Assembly (NCBI RefSeq): GCF_900129635.1
Contig: NZ_FSRB01000001.1
Span: 3,883,501 to 3,947,500 of the forward strand
From: Singulisphaera sp. GP187
Lineage (GTDB): Bacteria > Planctomycetota > Planctomycetia > Isosphaerales > Isosphaeraceae
Direction: 5' to 3'
DNA length: 64,000 nucleotides
Below, in pieces: positions 29,501-37,895 of the stretch. Every line of letters begins with the position of its first letter. Position 1 is the stretch's first letter. Made by a program: the position numbers and the translations under genes. Below the pieces are notes generated by a model. The model was not told the origin of the DNA. It did not search any database and saw nothing but the letters and a program-made list of their open reading frames with translations.

Positions 29501-29575
29501 GGAGGTCTGAGCCGGCAGCGCCGGCGATCCGAGCACCAAAACGATCAAGATCAGCGAGAGCCTCAAGATGTTCAT
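26513..29575 (-). CDS. MscS-family mechanosensitive channel with four N-terminal repeats
   Basis: The 1020-residue protein starts with a signal peptide (LSLILIVLVLGSPALPA) and a Pro-rich linker. Residues about 76-186, 205-316, 357-468 and 483-593 are four tandem copies of a domain containing CLDL-type motifs (IDCLDLNGLD, ARCLDLRDIP, LACLELDSLA, ARCLDLDGVP) and ending in W-x-F-x-R-E-T-V-like motifs. Membrane helices follow from about 640 to 790. The MscS pore and beta domain is at about 795-880 (GLAASLAAQDTLKNFFG, PFRIGEHV, STRLRTFEDSLLTIPN). The repeats should be periplasmic, like the large N-terminal parts of MscK and MscM, but I do not recognise them. The channel presumably relieves osmotic stress. 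Confidence 0.88.
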   Translation of the reverse strand: MNILRLSLILIVLVLGSPALPAQTSDPKAPTIELPPLPALTPDPKTADTPAAPAPAAEYAGAKPSEAARWNNRTTPRKMLETFYFAITGYDRSPSLIVNAIDCLDLNGLDPEMRERDAALLAHQLEFILNRQGIPLYSVPDHSEGDRVVLDEVGGQPIALAKQADGLWQFDSTTVGRIGRLRKLASAGQHEAQEARSKMAEGRTDPAATIRTFAGAAMGRRDFAAAARCLDLRDIPSKLRATEGAKMARKLAFVMQRCGFMFSQEVPNDPEGYRYVWHSNHRGRIMLERVRLPEGQDAWLFTRGSLRNLDALVEGFRARTPDPRYATIGVVIGEDVLVTDREAKVPPPAGVPAGLGSPRKTLRLFLESMDELEFDGDRSRDLLACLELDSLAPEIRTSMGLRLAAKLEAVLHRLRVDLMSVADTWEADSLVLGRDTDWQVTLARSKDGAWRFDRETVSRVPDLFERLTPEEKTARERRSNFHSAQQVMRTLLHASDNGDLDLAARCLDLDGVPQGAREELGTILAYKLKFVLDRIGRVAVEELPSEADGPRYHYYRGPLGRIDLVRRSEEPRLGDWQFSRETVARIESMFRGLADRPVDATLSRERAVTAIPSIRVVPSLWLRHQLPAWLRGPAPGLDLYQWVGLAIALLTCGVASWLGLQVIERLACRALRWGGFDLDRELVASKLRPLSFQLGLICLYHLLRLLDLPAAVVGATIPAVKVVWIGLLGWTAFRLIDLGMILYARSERLHDRRSLSDMIVPTAANGMKLAVLVVVASCQVYLIGSRETLTQLLAGLGLVGLAASLAAQDTLKNFFGTLLLIGEHPFRIGEHVAVQNVEGTVESVGFRSTRLRTFEDSLLTIPNSVMAAALIDNRGARTCRRFRTTISLAYGTPTDKLVALRDALRAFAASQQPRFIPDKIEIHIGGLSASCVELFIQLFFRVPSFTEEMACRDELSREILVQAERLGVELAFPTQTIHLASSGAEPTPGPRMSKPFGRERPEASRHGISFPASGFSTSTD

Positions 29576-29820
29576 GGGGACGTCCCTGCCTCGCGATGCG
29601 GAACGAGCCGGGCGTCAGTCCTGATCCCGCCTGTTTCGGATCGCGGGCCACCCGGCTCGGGGGCATGGAGGATACTCGTTCCTCACATCGAATCAAGTCG
29701 AATCACAAGCCCATCTTTTGCAACGATCACCATCATTTCGGGCAAATGACGCACCGTTGCAGCGCCAATCGTTGCAGCGGCTCATGATCGGGCCGTCCGG
29801 CGGCTGGCACCCGCCCTGGC

Positions 29821-31233
29821 CTACGATCGGACGGCCTTCTTCTTCAGGTTGACAATGACATAACACGTTTCGAGGTGAGGATCCGCGGAACGGATACGCT
29901 GCCGGATCCGTGTGTCGGCCGCGTTGATCCGGCTGGCCCCGCGTGGGTAGGCACCGAGGAACTGCTCGAGGAGGGGATGTCGGGCCGAGATCAAGTTCCG
30001 GGTGAAACAGAGGTCGGCTCGCGCGTCGAAGCCCGCCCGACCGACGAATCGTTCGTATTCGCCCATGATACGGCCAAGCTCGCGTCGGCCGCGGTAGGCG
30101 ACCGCGCCGACCCAATAGTCGCCGGTGTGCAGGAGGCCGAGTTCGTTGTCGACCGTCTGGATCACATCGATCGACTCGATGAAGTGCTCCATGGCGTAGT
30201 AGAGATCCAGGGGCAAGTCCTGGCGGCGTGCGAGCCTGTGGTAATAGAGCCGGATCGGTTCGAGGGTGATGGCGACCCGGATTGCCTTCCTGCACGCCGG
30301 GTTTAGGTACGCCGAGGCCTCCTCGGTGCACAGGCAGAGGAACGGGATGTTCGACCCCGCGACATCGCAGAACAGGTGCTCCTCGGCGTCTCCGGCCAAC
30401 CGGCAGAGGATGGCGTAGTGCTGCCAGTAGCGCTGCGCGTCCTGGGTGCCCGCGAAGTCAAACGTGCGCCGGTCGAGGATCGACCGGAGGGTACGATAGG
30501 GGAAGCTCCCCACGGCCTCTTCGCCCCCGAGGACGACCTCGGCCTGGATCCCGTAGGCGTGCGCGACGAGATAGAGCGCCATGGCCTTCTCGGCGCAGTT
30601 GCCCCCGTCGCCTTCGAGGATCCGATCGAGGGTCTGATCGCAGCCCCTGAACGGCGAGCAAGGCTCGAGGTAGCGGGAATAGGTCTCGTAAGGAGCGGCA
30701 TGGATCCGTCCCGCGACCGCGGTGAGGAAGCGGCGGACCCGGTCAGGGGCGTCGAGCCGCAGGACAGTCCCGGCCTCCCGGCCGTAGGCCTCCTCGACGA
30801 CGGATTCGACGAATTCCGAAAAGGCGTCGGCCCTGAGTCCCCAGCGCCGCGACAGGTAGGCCGGCCAATTCCGGGTATAGCCCGTGTGGGATCGGTCGAT
30901 CTCGATCGGGATCGGGCCGGCGGCAGTCGCGCCGTCGAACCGATGATCCAGATCGCACGCCCGGCCGCCGATCTTGAACCGGAGGTCGGGGTCGAGCTCG
31001 CCCAGGGCTCCCCCGTCCGTGAGGAGGAACAGGCTGTCCGCGTATCGTCTCAGCTCGAGGAGTTGCCCTGCCGAGGCGGAGGCGGAGGCGGAGGCGAGCG
31101 TCTCAAGATCAGCGAAGCGATAGAACGAGAACAGGTCCCCGAGGGTCCGGACCCGACAGGCATGGGGTATGGCGATCTTCAGGGACGAGTCCCGGACGGG
31201 GTCGATGAGGACGAATTCGAACCGGCCTGTCAA
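29821..31233 (-). CDS. Transglutaminase-like cysteine protein, unknown pathway
   Basis: The most likely start is TTG 31233, one base after the upstream stop with GGGAGGG nearby, giving 470 residues; a GTG at 31290 would fall inside the Gly-rich tail of the previous gene. I see no certain family. GDGGNCAEKAMALYLVAHAYGI, then RYWQHYAILC and HLFCDVAGSN are spaced like the Cys-His-Asp triad of the transglutaminase/NAT-like papain fold (about residues 235, 305 and 330). A short Ala-Ser repeat lies near residue 65. The protein has no signal peptide or membrane segment. It is the last gene of a four-gene minus-strand operon with two PaaK-like proteins and a membrane protein; acyl or amide chemistry is plausible inference. 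Confidence 0.6.
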   Translation of the reverse strand: MTGRFEFVLIDPVRDSSLKIAIPHACRVRTLGDLFSFYRFADLETLASASASASAGQLLELRRYADSLFLLTDGGALGELDPDLRFKIGGRACDLDHRFDGATAAGPIPIEIDRSHTGYTRNWPAYLSRRWGLRADAFSEFVESVVEEAYGREAGTVLRLDAPDRVRRFLTAVAGRIHAAPYETYSRYLEPCSPFRGCDQTLDRILEGDGGNCAEKAMALYLVAHAYGIQAEVVLGGEEAVGSFPYRTLRSILDRRTFDFAGTQDAQRYWQHYAILCRLAGDAEEHLFCDVAGSNIPFLCLCTEEASAYLNPACRKAIRVAITLEPIRLYYHRLARRQDLPLDLYYAMEHFIESIDVIQTVDNELGLLHTGDYWVGAVAYRGRRELGRIMGEYERFVGRAGFDARADLCFTRNLISARHPLLEQFLGAYPRGASRINAADTRIRQRIRSADPHLETCYVIVNLKKKAVRS

Positions 31234-31234
31234 T

Positions 31235-31966
31235 TTAGAGCATCCCTCCCCCGAAGCCACCTCCCCCGAAGCCACGTCGGGGATTGCCACCTCTTCCCCC
31301 CCTGCAACTGAACAACAGGAAGGGCAAGCTCAACATGGCGATCATGAGCATGCCCAGTGTGCCGAAGATGCTCCTCCGATTGAAGTCCGCGGCGGGTCCT
31401 GCCGCGCCTGCACCCGCCCACGCACCCGCACCGGCACCGGCGGGCGAGGTGTCGATCGGGTCGAACCGTGCCCACTGATCCAGCTCGGGCAGGGGCTCGT
31501 CGTCGGCGTAGAACTCGATCACTACGTCCAGGATCTTGTCGTCGAAGCTGCCGTCGTCGAACACGCTGGTCCCAAGATGGCTGCGGACGGTGTCATCGGG
31601 GTTGAGGGGACCGGGCCCGTGATTGATGTAAAACAGCACCTTGCCCGAATGCTCGCGCACCTTGGCGAACATTTGCCGGAGGAGCATGCGTTTCTTCGGC
31701 AGCATCGGGTCCATGTGCAGCCACGGCTCCAGCCAGGATGCCATCTCGGCCTCCTGCTCGGGCCCGGGGGCGAAAAAGTAGGTCTGGAACAGCTTGCGGA
31801 GGGAATAGCCCTCGAACCGCTCGTCGAGGTAGACGAAGAAGCAGCGATCGAGATCGAGGTCCTCCGGCGTGATCCGGAGGCAGAACTGCTCCCCTGCGTA
31901 CCGTTGCAGGTCGGGCGGACGGTAGGTCAACGTCTCGCCGGGCGCGGTCTTGGCATAGGCACACAC
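31235..31966 (-). CDS. Membrane-anchored protein with Gly-rich tail, unknown
   Basis: The assigned start is GTG 31966, giving 243 residues. A soluble N-terminal part (CFFVYLDERFEGYSLRKLF, KVLFYINHGPGPLNPDD) leads to an Ala-Gly linker. A single transmembrane helix (GTLGMLMIAMLSLPFLLFSC) is followed by an Arg/Gly tail ending FGGGGFGGGML. The start is doubtful: the frame is open upstream to about 32048 without a start codon, and a second frame over the same stretch begins with GTG 32051. A frameshift or a non-standard start is possible. It lies between the PaaK-like gene and the transglutaminase-like gene and probably tethers one of them to the membrane. Confidence 0.6.
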   Translation of the reverse strand: MCAYAKTAPGETLTYRPPDLQRYAGEQFCLRITPEDLDLDRCFFVYLDERFEGYSLRKLFQTYFFAPGPEQEAEMASWLEPWLHMDPMLPKKRMLLRQMFAKVREHSGKVLFYINHGPGPLNPDDTVRSHLGTSVFDDGSFDDKILDVVIEFYADDEPLPELDQWARFDPIDTSPAGAGAGAWAGAGAAGPAADFNRRSIFGTLGMLMIAMLSLPFLLFSCRGGRGGNPRRGFGGGGFGGGML

Positions 31967-32136
31967 GGGCGGACTCCCGGACCAAGGCGTACTCGCTGAT
32001 CTCGAGACCCGCCCCGGCGGACACGCCGGCCGGGCAAATTGCGGAATTCACTCGAGTCCCGATCTTCCCACCCTAGTGGGCCTGCTCGACCATGGCAAGG
32101 GCATCGGATTCCCGGATCGGCCGGCACTGCTCAAGG

Positions 32137-33492
32137 TCAGAGGCCGCCGGGTGTCCGATCCGGCGACGAACCATCGGCGTCCTCCCACGAGTCGTCGCCC
32201 AGGTAGCGACGTCGATCGGTCACGCGGCGGACCTTGCGCCGGTCGAACGCCTCGTCGGTGTGGAAGTCCAACTGGAAGCGCACGAGCCCGAACTGGTAGA
32301 GGTCGTCCAGTTCGAAGATCTCGTATCTCAGGACGTCCAGGAGCTCGCGTTCGAGCGGCGCCAACCGATCCGGGAGGTCGATCCGCATGAGGGTATGCCC
32401 CTCCGACTCGGGGAGGTCGCTGAGGGTGATCGCGAGCAGGCCGAGGTCCCCGGCGACCCGATTCAAGGCGTCGAGGATGGTTTGATAGCGGAGTTTCATG
32501 CCGGCGAGCACGAAACCCTCGTGGGTGCGCTCGACGACGGTCAGCCGGGGAGAGGCCTCTCCGCACCCGCACGGCCGGGTCGTGACCCGGACCACGTCGC
32601 CGACGCGATATTTCACGACGGGGTGGTCGCGGAGGTGCCAGGTCGTCAAGTAGAGCTCGCCCTGCACCGTCTGATCGTCGACGAATTCCGGCCGGGCGAT
32701 CGTCGCGCCGATCAGAGTCGGATCGAAGTGGTCCCCTGCCCCGCAGTCACACTCGCCGGCCAACCCGCCGGTCTCGGTGGTTCCATAGAAGGAATAGACG
32801 CGGCAGCCGAGCGTTTCGGCGATCTCCCTCCTGAACTCGGGGTGCATCGGCTCGCCCATGGAGATGAGGGAACGGATGGGCGACCGGCGGCGGGGCCAGA
32901 CCGACCGCAGGTGGGGCCAGGACCGGACCAGGAGGCTCGGTAGTGTGAGGAATACGTCCGGCGCGAGGCCTCGAATTGGCTTCAGCGACCGCCCGTAATC
33001 GCGATTGAGGTGGAGGAAGGTCGCCCGCCGGACCCCGACGTCCCTCGCGGCCCGGAAGTAGAAGTCGTAGATCTCGGGAAATCCGACGTCGGCGCAGACG
33101 AACGTATCCCCGCCCCGCATCCCGGCCCTGCGGAAGACCCGCGCGGTGATCGCCTGCTCGGCGAGCTCGTCGGCCGGGGTCGCCAGCCGCAGGACACATC
33201 GGCCGGTGGATCCCGAGCTGTAATCGCAGACAAATCGGTCGCCGCTGAGCCGCGAGAGCGCCTCGGGCTGGAGGATGTCGCGATAGTCCTCCCGGCTCGT
33301 GTGCGGGAACCGGCCGAGGACCTCGATGGGTGAATCCTCCGGGAGCAACCCCGAGCCATCCATGACGGCCCGGTAGTGGCCGAATTCGCGGTAAAGCCGC
33401 GCGAAGAATCGCCTCATCCGATCGAGGTCGCGCTCGCGCGTCCCGAGGAGGCTCACCGACCCGTCCTCATGACGATGAAACCGGACCATCAT
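32137..33492 (-). CDS. PaaK-like AMP-forming ligase (phenylacetate-CoA ligase family)
   Basis: ATG 33492 overlaps the upstream stop as ATGA, so the two genes are translationally coupled; 451 residues result. The adenylate-forming motifs are present: the P-loop-like YSSGSTGRCVLR, the SFYGTTETGG motif (A5) and PVVKYRVGDVV (A7/A8), followed by RLTVVERTHEGFVLAG. A cluster GECDCGAGDHFDP and later RPCGCGEASP supplies Cys residues like the zinc-binding site of PaaK relatives. The family activates carboxylates as adenylates, then as thioesters. The substrate is unknown; the neighbours are not those of phenylacetate degradation. Confidence 0.82.
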   Translation of the reverse strand: MMVRFHRHEDGSVSLLGTRERDLDRMRRFFARLYREFGHYRAVMDGSGLLPEDSPIEVLGRFPHTSREDYRDILQPEALSRLSGDRFVCDYSSGSTGRCVLRLATPADELAEQAITARVFRRAGMRGGDTFVCADVGFPEIYDFYFRAARDVGVRRATFLHLNRDYGRSLKPIRGLAPDVFLTLPSLLVRSWPHLRSVWPRRRSPIRSLISMGEPMHPEFRREIAETLGCRVYSFYGTTETGGLAGECDCGAGDHFDPTLIGATIARPEFVDDQTVQGELYLTTWHLRDHPVVKYRVGDVVRVTTRPCGCGEASPRLTVVERTHEGFVLAGMKLRYQTILDALNRVAGDLGLLAITLSDLPESEGHTLMRIDLPDRLAPLERELLDVLRYEIFELDDLYQFGLVRFQLDFHTDEAFDRRKVRRVTDRRRYLGDDSWEDADGSSPDRTPGGL

Positions 33493-34289
33493 GAGGCTTC
33501 CTTCTTCGGGGCATTTGCCGTCGGCAGGCGCTGACCGAGGCCGTAACGGACGAGTGGGAAACACGTGAATTGCAGCTTGCTGACGTGCGAGAGGAGGGAC
33601 GCCGGGTCGACCTCGATCAGCAGTTGTTCCGCGTCATAGTCGTACACGGGCCGGCCGGCCGCACGCGATCCGATGAGGTCGACCTCGTCGGCGTAGAGCA
33701 GCGAAGGGTATTCGAGATCGTCGATCGGGCGATCGCCGCAATGCTCGACGAGCATCACCGTGTGTCGCGGCCGCTCGAGCGCATGGCGCAGATGTCGGCG
33801 GCTCGTCAGCACAACATAGTCGGGATCGTGGATGGCGACGTCCTCCCGGAGATCGTCGCCCGCTCCGTTCAGGAAGGTCACGGAAGCCTGGAACCCCTCC
33901 CAGTAGATCCCCTTGGCGAGTTCGCAGGCGAACGGCCCGCGCCGCCCGTCGGCCACGATCAGGAATCGCGGGGACGCGCCGAAGTCGACGCCAAGATCGT
34001 GCAACGCCCGGACGATCCGCCGTTGCCTGAGCACGAGCTCGGCCTCGTCCTCGGGGACGGTGAACGGGAACCGGCTCGCGTCCTTGAAATACGGCGGCAA
34101 GGTCCCGATCATCGCCTCCCGGTCGACGACGCAGTCGAGCAGGCCGGCCGCCCGGTGATAGTCCGAGACTGAGACGAACGGGATCTCGGAGACGTCGGCC
34201 GGCTCCGCCTCATACACCTCGCCGTAGAATCGAGTCAGTCGAAAAGCCTTGCCGGCCGTGGCGATCAGAACGTCCTCGACATCGGACAT
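33489..34289 (-). CDS. PaaK-like N-terminal-half protein, probably non-catalytic partner
   Basis: The 266-residue protein begins MSDVEDVLIATAGKAFRLTRF. The segment FRLTRFYGEVYEAEPADVSE followed by IPFVSVSDYHRA resembles the start of PaaK-like ligases (substrate entry helix and first strand). DPDYVVLTSRRHLRHAL, VMLVEHCGD and PSLLYADEVDLIGSR resemble later strands of that fold. No P-loop, GTTE or KYRxGD motif is present, so adenylation activity is unlikely. It is directly coupled to the active-looking ligase by an ATGA overlap and may be a binding or regulatory partner. The family link is tentative. Confidence 0.6.
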   Translation of the reverse strand: MSDVEDVLIATAGKAFRLTRFYGEVYEAEPADVSEIPFVSVSDYHRAAGLLDCVVDREAMIGTLPPYFKDASRFPFTVPEDEAELVLRQRRIVRALHDLGVDFGASPRFLIVADGRRGPFACELAKGIYWEGFQASVTFLNGAGDDLREDVAIHDPDYVVLTSRRHLRHALERPRHTVMLVEHCGDRPIDDLEYPSLLYADEVDLIGSRAAGRPVYDYDAEQLLIEVDPASLLSHVSKLQFTCFPLVRYGLGQRLPTANAPKKEAS

Positions 34290-34712
34290 GAACCGCTCCA
34301 GGACGTAACATCAAATCACTCAACACCACAACACACAAACATCAATGTCTAGCCAAGTTCCGGACCCTCCGTCGGGCAATTCGGAGCAGAGCGACGACCG
34401 ACTTCATCCAGCCGGAATTCCCCGGATGAGTGTGGCCCCGCACCGCCGGAACCGCGCCTGGGCTTGGACTGGCCGCTTCATTGGATACGGGCCGAGGTCT
34501 CGTGTCCAGAGGAGAAGCTGATTGGACCGCGGTGGCCGGCGACGGCGTTTAGGCATTGTAAGGAGGCTCCTGGATGGCCAGTATTGACGATGGTACTGGT
34601 CCAATCCCAGGGGCGCACTTCGCCGGGTTAGTCCGTCGCCCCCTCAAACGCAGCAACAACATCAAGCCATTATCGCATAACGATAATTTATTTATCACCT
34701 CGTCCACGAACC
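34290..34712. other. Intergenic region between divergent genes, no gene seen
   Basis: About 420 bp lie between the start of the PaaK-like operon (minus) and the sialidase-like remnant (plus). Short open frames here lack coding character. AT-rich stretches at 34305-34350 and 34660-34735 are where promoters would be expected, but no clear boxes can be assigned. Confidence 0.5.
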
Positions 34713-35189
34713 TTGATATTTTTTACAGTCATCGTCTCGATCTCGTTCCTGGGTGACCTTGCTGCCCTGGCGCAAGGCGAGCCACCACCGTCAAACTCCC
34801 GCGAACAGGAGCGAGCCCCGCATCCTCGGGTCAAAGTCATCGAAAACGGCGATTCCAAGCGGAAACCCGAAGACTGCCGTGGAATCATCGTCGGGGTGGG
34901 AGTCAATCAGCCCGATCACTTCCCCGGTTACGGCGGTTTCGTGGGCTGGGAGTCGCCGATCCGGCTCAAAAATGGCGTGTGGCTCGTCGGCTTCAACGCG
35001 GGCTACTGGCATGCGTCCGCCGGTTACGGCAAGGCGATGGGACTCCCCGACGGGTCGCTCTTCATCACGTCTATCGCGACCGGCAGCCACCGGACCGAGG
35101 ATGCGAAAAACAACGGTATCCGCTGTATTCGCCTGCGCGTCCGGGCGGACCATTCCGGCATTGACCTCCTGCCAGCGCCGAATCGATGA
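34713..35189 (+). pseudogene. Internally deleted sialidase-like secreted protein
   Basis: A TTG-started 158-residue frame encodes a signal peptide and then CRGIIVGVGVNQPDHFPGYG and GFVGWESPIRLKNGVWLVGF, the start of planctomycete exo-sialidase (BNR repeat) proteins. Right after YWHAS it continues YGKAMGLPDGSLFITSIATG, GSHRTEDAKNNGIRCIRLRV and SGIDLLPAP, which I recognise as the C-terminal part of the same family. The normal protein is about 400 residues or more, so most of the propeller appears deleted in frame. The product could be made but should lack a catalytic site. Family recognition is from memory. Confidence 0.55.
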
Positions 35190-35200
35190 CCGCTTGGGTG

Positions 35201-36718
35201 TCACCCCGGCGGCACGCCCGTAGGGGATTCGCCGGGAGACTCCTCCGCTTGCCCCCCGTCTCCGGACGATCTCAGCGCCACCGCCGCAGTGGTCAGACCG
35301 ACTGCGCAGACCGCAAAAATGAGCGCGTTGGGCGTGCGCATGGTCCACTCGGCCCAAGGCCAGGGCCACCGGAAAAACGCGAAGTTCAGCGCGAAATAGA
35401 GCCAGGTGGTCAGCAGCAAGCCCGTAGCCGCGGATCGCGCGGCCGACTGCCCTGCCCTTCCCCTCCGAACCAGCCAGAACGCCACCCACAGCGTCAGGCC
35501 AAGCGGTAACGCCACGAGAAGGCCCCAGCCGAGCGGGCGTGAAACCACCTGCTCCTTGTAGGAGAGTGCCAGCAGTGTCTTGCCTGCGATCGGCACGGCC
35601 ACGATCGGGAGCGCAAAGAGGGAGGGCCAGTACCGCCCGCCCACGATTCCGGGGAGGGCCACTACCGCCATGCACGGGCCGAACGCCAGAAAATAATCCA
35701 GGCCTGGAATCAGGTGGAACTCCGCCCCGACGAGCAGGATCAGGTGGGCGGCCACCATCACGAACTCCCAAGGGGGCGAGATTGACACCTGATCCCCCGA
35801 GGCCTCTTCCAAAATCAGCCGACGGTTCCACCAGAGGCCGAGCGCGAGCCCGCCGCCGCCGATCGCTCCGAAGGTGGTCTCCATCATGTTCCACCAGTTG
35901 GTGTACGTCTCCACCGTCTGCAAGACGCCTGATTGGAACATTTCTCGATTCCATCCATGGAATGCCTGGATGCACTGGCCGAGACTGAACCCAAGCCCCC
36001 CCGCGAGGAAGCCGACGGCGGTCAGGTTGCGCGCGAGCCGGTCGCGGCGGACCCACTGGGCATAGGCGGTCAGCCCGGCCAGGGCGAACAGCAAGCCACC
36101 CCAGACTTCCGGCCTCGGCTTCAGCTCCGCCCCTGCGTTCGGCTGCCAGTACCAGTCGAACGAGAAATAGAGGGGCGGCAAGATCCGGTGCGCGGGGTCG
36201 AACGGCCGGTTCAAGACCCGCACGCCCACGAGAATCAGGCCCATCATCGCCACCAGTAATCTCAGCATCTCACACGGGCGCCACCGCTTCCCACTCAGCC
36301 CGATGCCGAGGAAGGCGCCGGCGAACCCAAACCAGATTCCCCCTTTGAGGAAGAGCCCGAGCATCCCCCAGCGCAGCGCCGCCCAGTTGCCGACGAAGAA
36401 CGGGTTGTGAGTCAGTCCGACGGTCTGGCCGTACGTCATCGACCCCCCGAAGGCAATGCCGACGGCAGTCAGCGCCACCGCCCGAGCCCCCTGGAGCGAG
36501 GTCGCGCGGGGAATGAACAGAAGCACCAGCACGAACCCGATCAGGACCCCGGCGATCATCGCGCCGGTCTCATGGCCGTACTGCCCGCGAATCCCCCACC
36601 CCAGGCCGCCGGCCATCGCGCCGAGGACGACCGCCCGCAAGAGTTCAAGCCCGCTCCCTCGGCTCCCGACATCGCCCGGCGAGGGATTGAACGGAAGATC
36701 GCTTTGGATCGTGGCCAT
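35201..36718 (-). CDS. Polytopic membrane protein, planctomycete-type, unknown
   Basis: ATG 36718 gives 505 residues; the frame is open to 36805 but the extension looks non-coding and has no ribosome-binding site, and neither does 36718 have a strong one. At least ten hydrophobic helices are visible, starting with LELLRAVVLGAMAGGLGWGI, with short loops containing RGQYGHETGAM, GGSMTYGQTVGL and FHGWNREMFQSG. These Gly- and aromatic-rich motifs suggest a conserved transporter or enzyme of the inner membrane that I cannot name. It is divergent from the methyltransferase gene and convergent with the sialidase remnant. Confidence 0.75.
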   Translation of the reverse strand: MATIQSDLPFNPSPGDVGSRGSGLELLRAVVLGAMAGGLGWGIRGQYGHETGAMIAGVLIGFVLVLLFIPRATSLQGARAVALTAVGIAFGGSMTYGQTVGLTHNPFFVGNWAALRWGMLGLFLKGGIWFGFAGAFLGIGLSGKRWRPCEMLRLLVAMMGLILVGVRVLNRPFDPAHRILPPLYFSFDWYWQPNAGAELKPRPEVWGGLLFALAGLTAYAQWVRRDRLARNLTAVGFLAGGLGFSLGQCIQAFHGWNREMFQSGVLQTVETYTNWWNMMETTFGAIGGGGLALGLWWNRRLILEEASGDQVSISPPWEFVMVAAHLILLVGAEFHLIPGLDYFLAFGPCMAVVALPGIVGGRYWPSLFALPIVAVPIAGKTLLALSYKEQVVSRPLGWGLLVALPLGLTLWVAFWLVRRGRAGQSAARSAATGLLLTTWLYFALNFAFFRWPWPWAEWTMRTPNALIFAVCAVGLTTAAVALRSSGDGGQAEESPGESPTGVPPG

Positions 36719-36911
36719 GAGGTTGGGGTCGTCCCGTCGCCTTGGGATTCGTGAAGGCCTGTGACCGCGAGAGACGACACTAGCCGGCCCCTTCGTGACG
36801 GGCAAGAGAGGGGTAAAGGATCCGCCAAAAGGGTTGCAGTCTCGGGCCAGGTCGGAGATAGTTCAGACCACGCTTAGCGCCGGATCCAAGCCCCGTTGTG
36901 AGTTCCGTGGA

Positions 36912-37685
36912 ATGCCGCACCGTGACGCAGACGAGTTCTTCGGGGTGGTTGCCGCTCGGTATAAGCAGTACAGCCCAAGGTATCCCGAATCCCTGTTCCG
37001 TTATCTCGCGTCCCTGGCCGCCCGCAAGGAGCGGGCCTGGGACTGCGGCACCGGCAGTGGTGGCCAGGCCGCCCGGGGACTGGCCGCCCACTTTGGCCAG
37101 GTGATCGCAACCGACGCGTCAGACAAGCAGATCGCGATCGTCGACCCCTACCCGGGCGTCGAGTTTCGTCGCGAGCCCGCCGAGCGGAGCGGTCTCGACG
37201 ATGCTTCGGTCGACTTACTGACGGCGGCCCAGGCGGTTCACTGCTTCGACCTCGATTCGTTCTATGCCGAAGCCAGGCGCGTCCTCGTTCCCGGCGGTGT
37301 CCTCGCGGTCTGGTGCCACGACCTCCCGGTCGTCGACCAGGGCCAGCTCGACAGGATGATCAACGAACTCTACGACGCCCCGTGTTTGGCCTCCTACTGG
37401 CCCCCCGACCGCCGCGAGCTCGACGACAGCTACCTCCACCTCCGGTTCCCGTTCCTCGAGCTCCGCGCCCCCGAGTTCGTGGCCGAGGAGACCTGGTCCC
37501 TGGACTCCTTGATCGGCCACCTGCGCACCTGGCAGGCGATCACCGACTCCGAAGACGACCCGGAGGCCGTCGAGTTCGTCTCCGCCCAGTTGAAGCGCAT
37601 CGCCGCGACCTGGAGACGCGGCCGACGCGCGAGACGTGCCGTGCAATGGAAACTCCACCTGCGCGTCGGACGCACCCCGTCCTGA
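36912..37685 (+). CDS. Class I SAM-dependent methyltransferase
   Basis: ATG 36912 gives 257 residues beginning MPHRDADEFFGVVAARYKQY. SAM-binding motif I is AWDCGTGSGGQAARGLA, motif II includes IATDASDKQI, and the post-II region has VDLLTAAQAVHCFDLDSFYA and RVLVPGGVLAVW. This is the Methyltransf_11-type core seen in proteins such as trans-aconitate methyltransferase. The acceptor cannot be told. The frame is open upstream to 36795, overlapping the divergent gene, so the later ATG is preferred. Confidence 0.85.
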   Translation: MPHRDADEFFGVVAARYKQYSPRYPESLFRYLASLAARKERAWDCGTGSGGQAARGLAAHFGQVIATDASDKQIAIVDPYPGVEFRREPAERSGLDDASVDLLTAAQAVHCFDLDSFYAEARRVLVPGGVLAVWCHDLPVVDQGQLDRMINELYDAPCLASYWPPDRRELDDSYLHLRFPFLELRAPEFVAEETWSLDSLIGHLRTWQAITDSEDDPEAVEFVSAQLKRIAATWRRGRRARRAVQWKLHLRVGRTPS

Positions 37686-37895
37686 ACGCCTTGCCCTTGC
37701 CTGGGCGAGTCGATGCCCTCAGCCCAACAAACCTAACCCACACACGCATCAAAAACATCGGCAGTCATAAAAACACGCATACCCTCAATCGCCGTCAATC
37801 TCGACCCCCGGGAATCGGGAACCGATTTTGGTTGCATGAGCGAAGCCCAGACCTAGAATGAGCCGTTTTCTCCCGACGCTCAATGAGGCAAAGTC

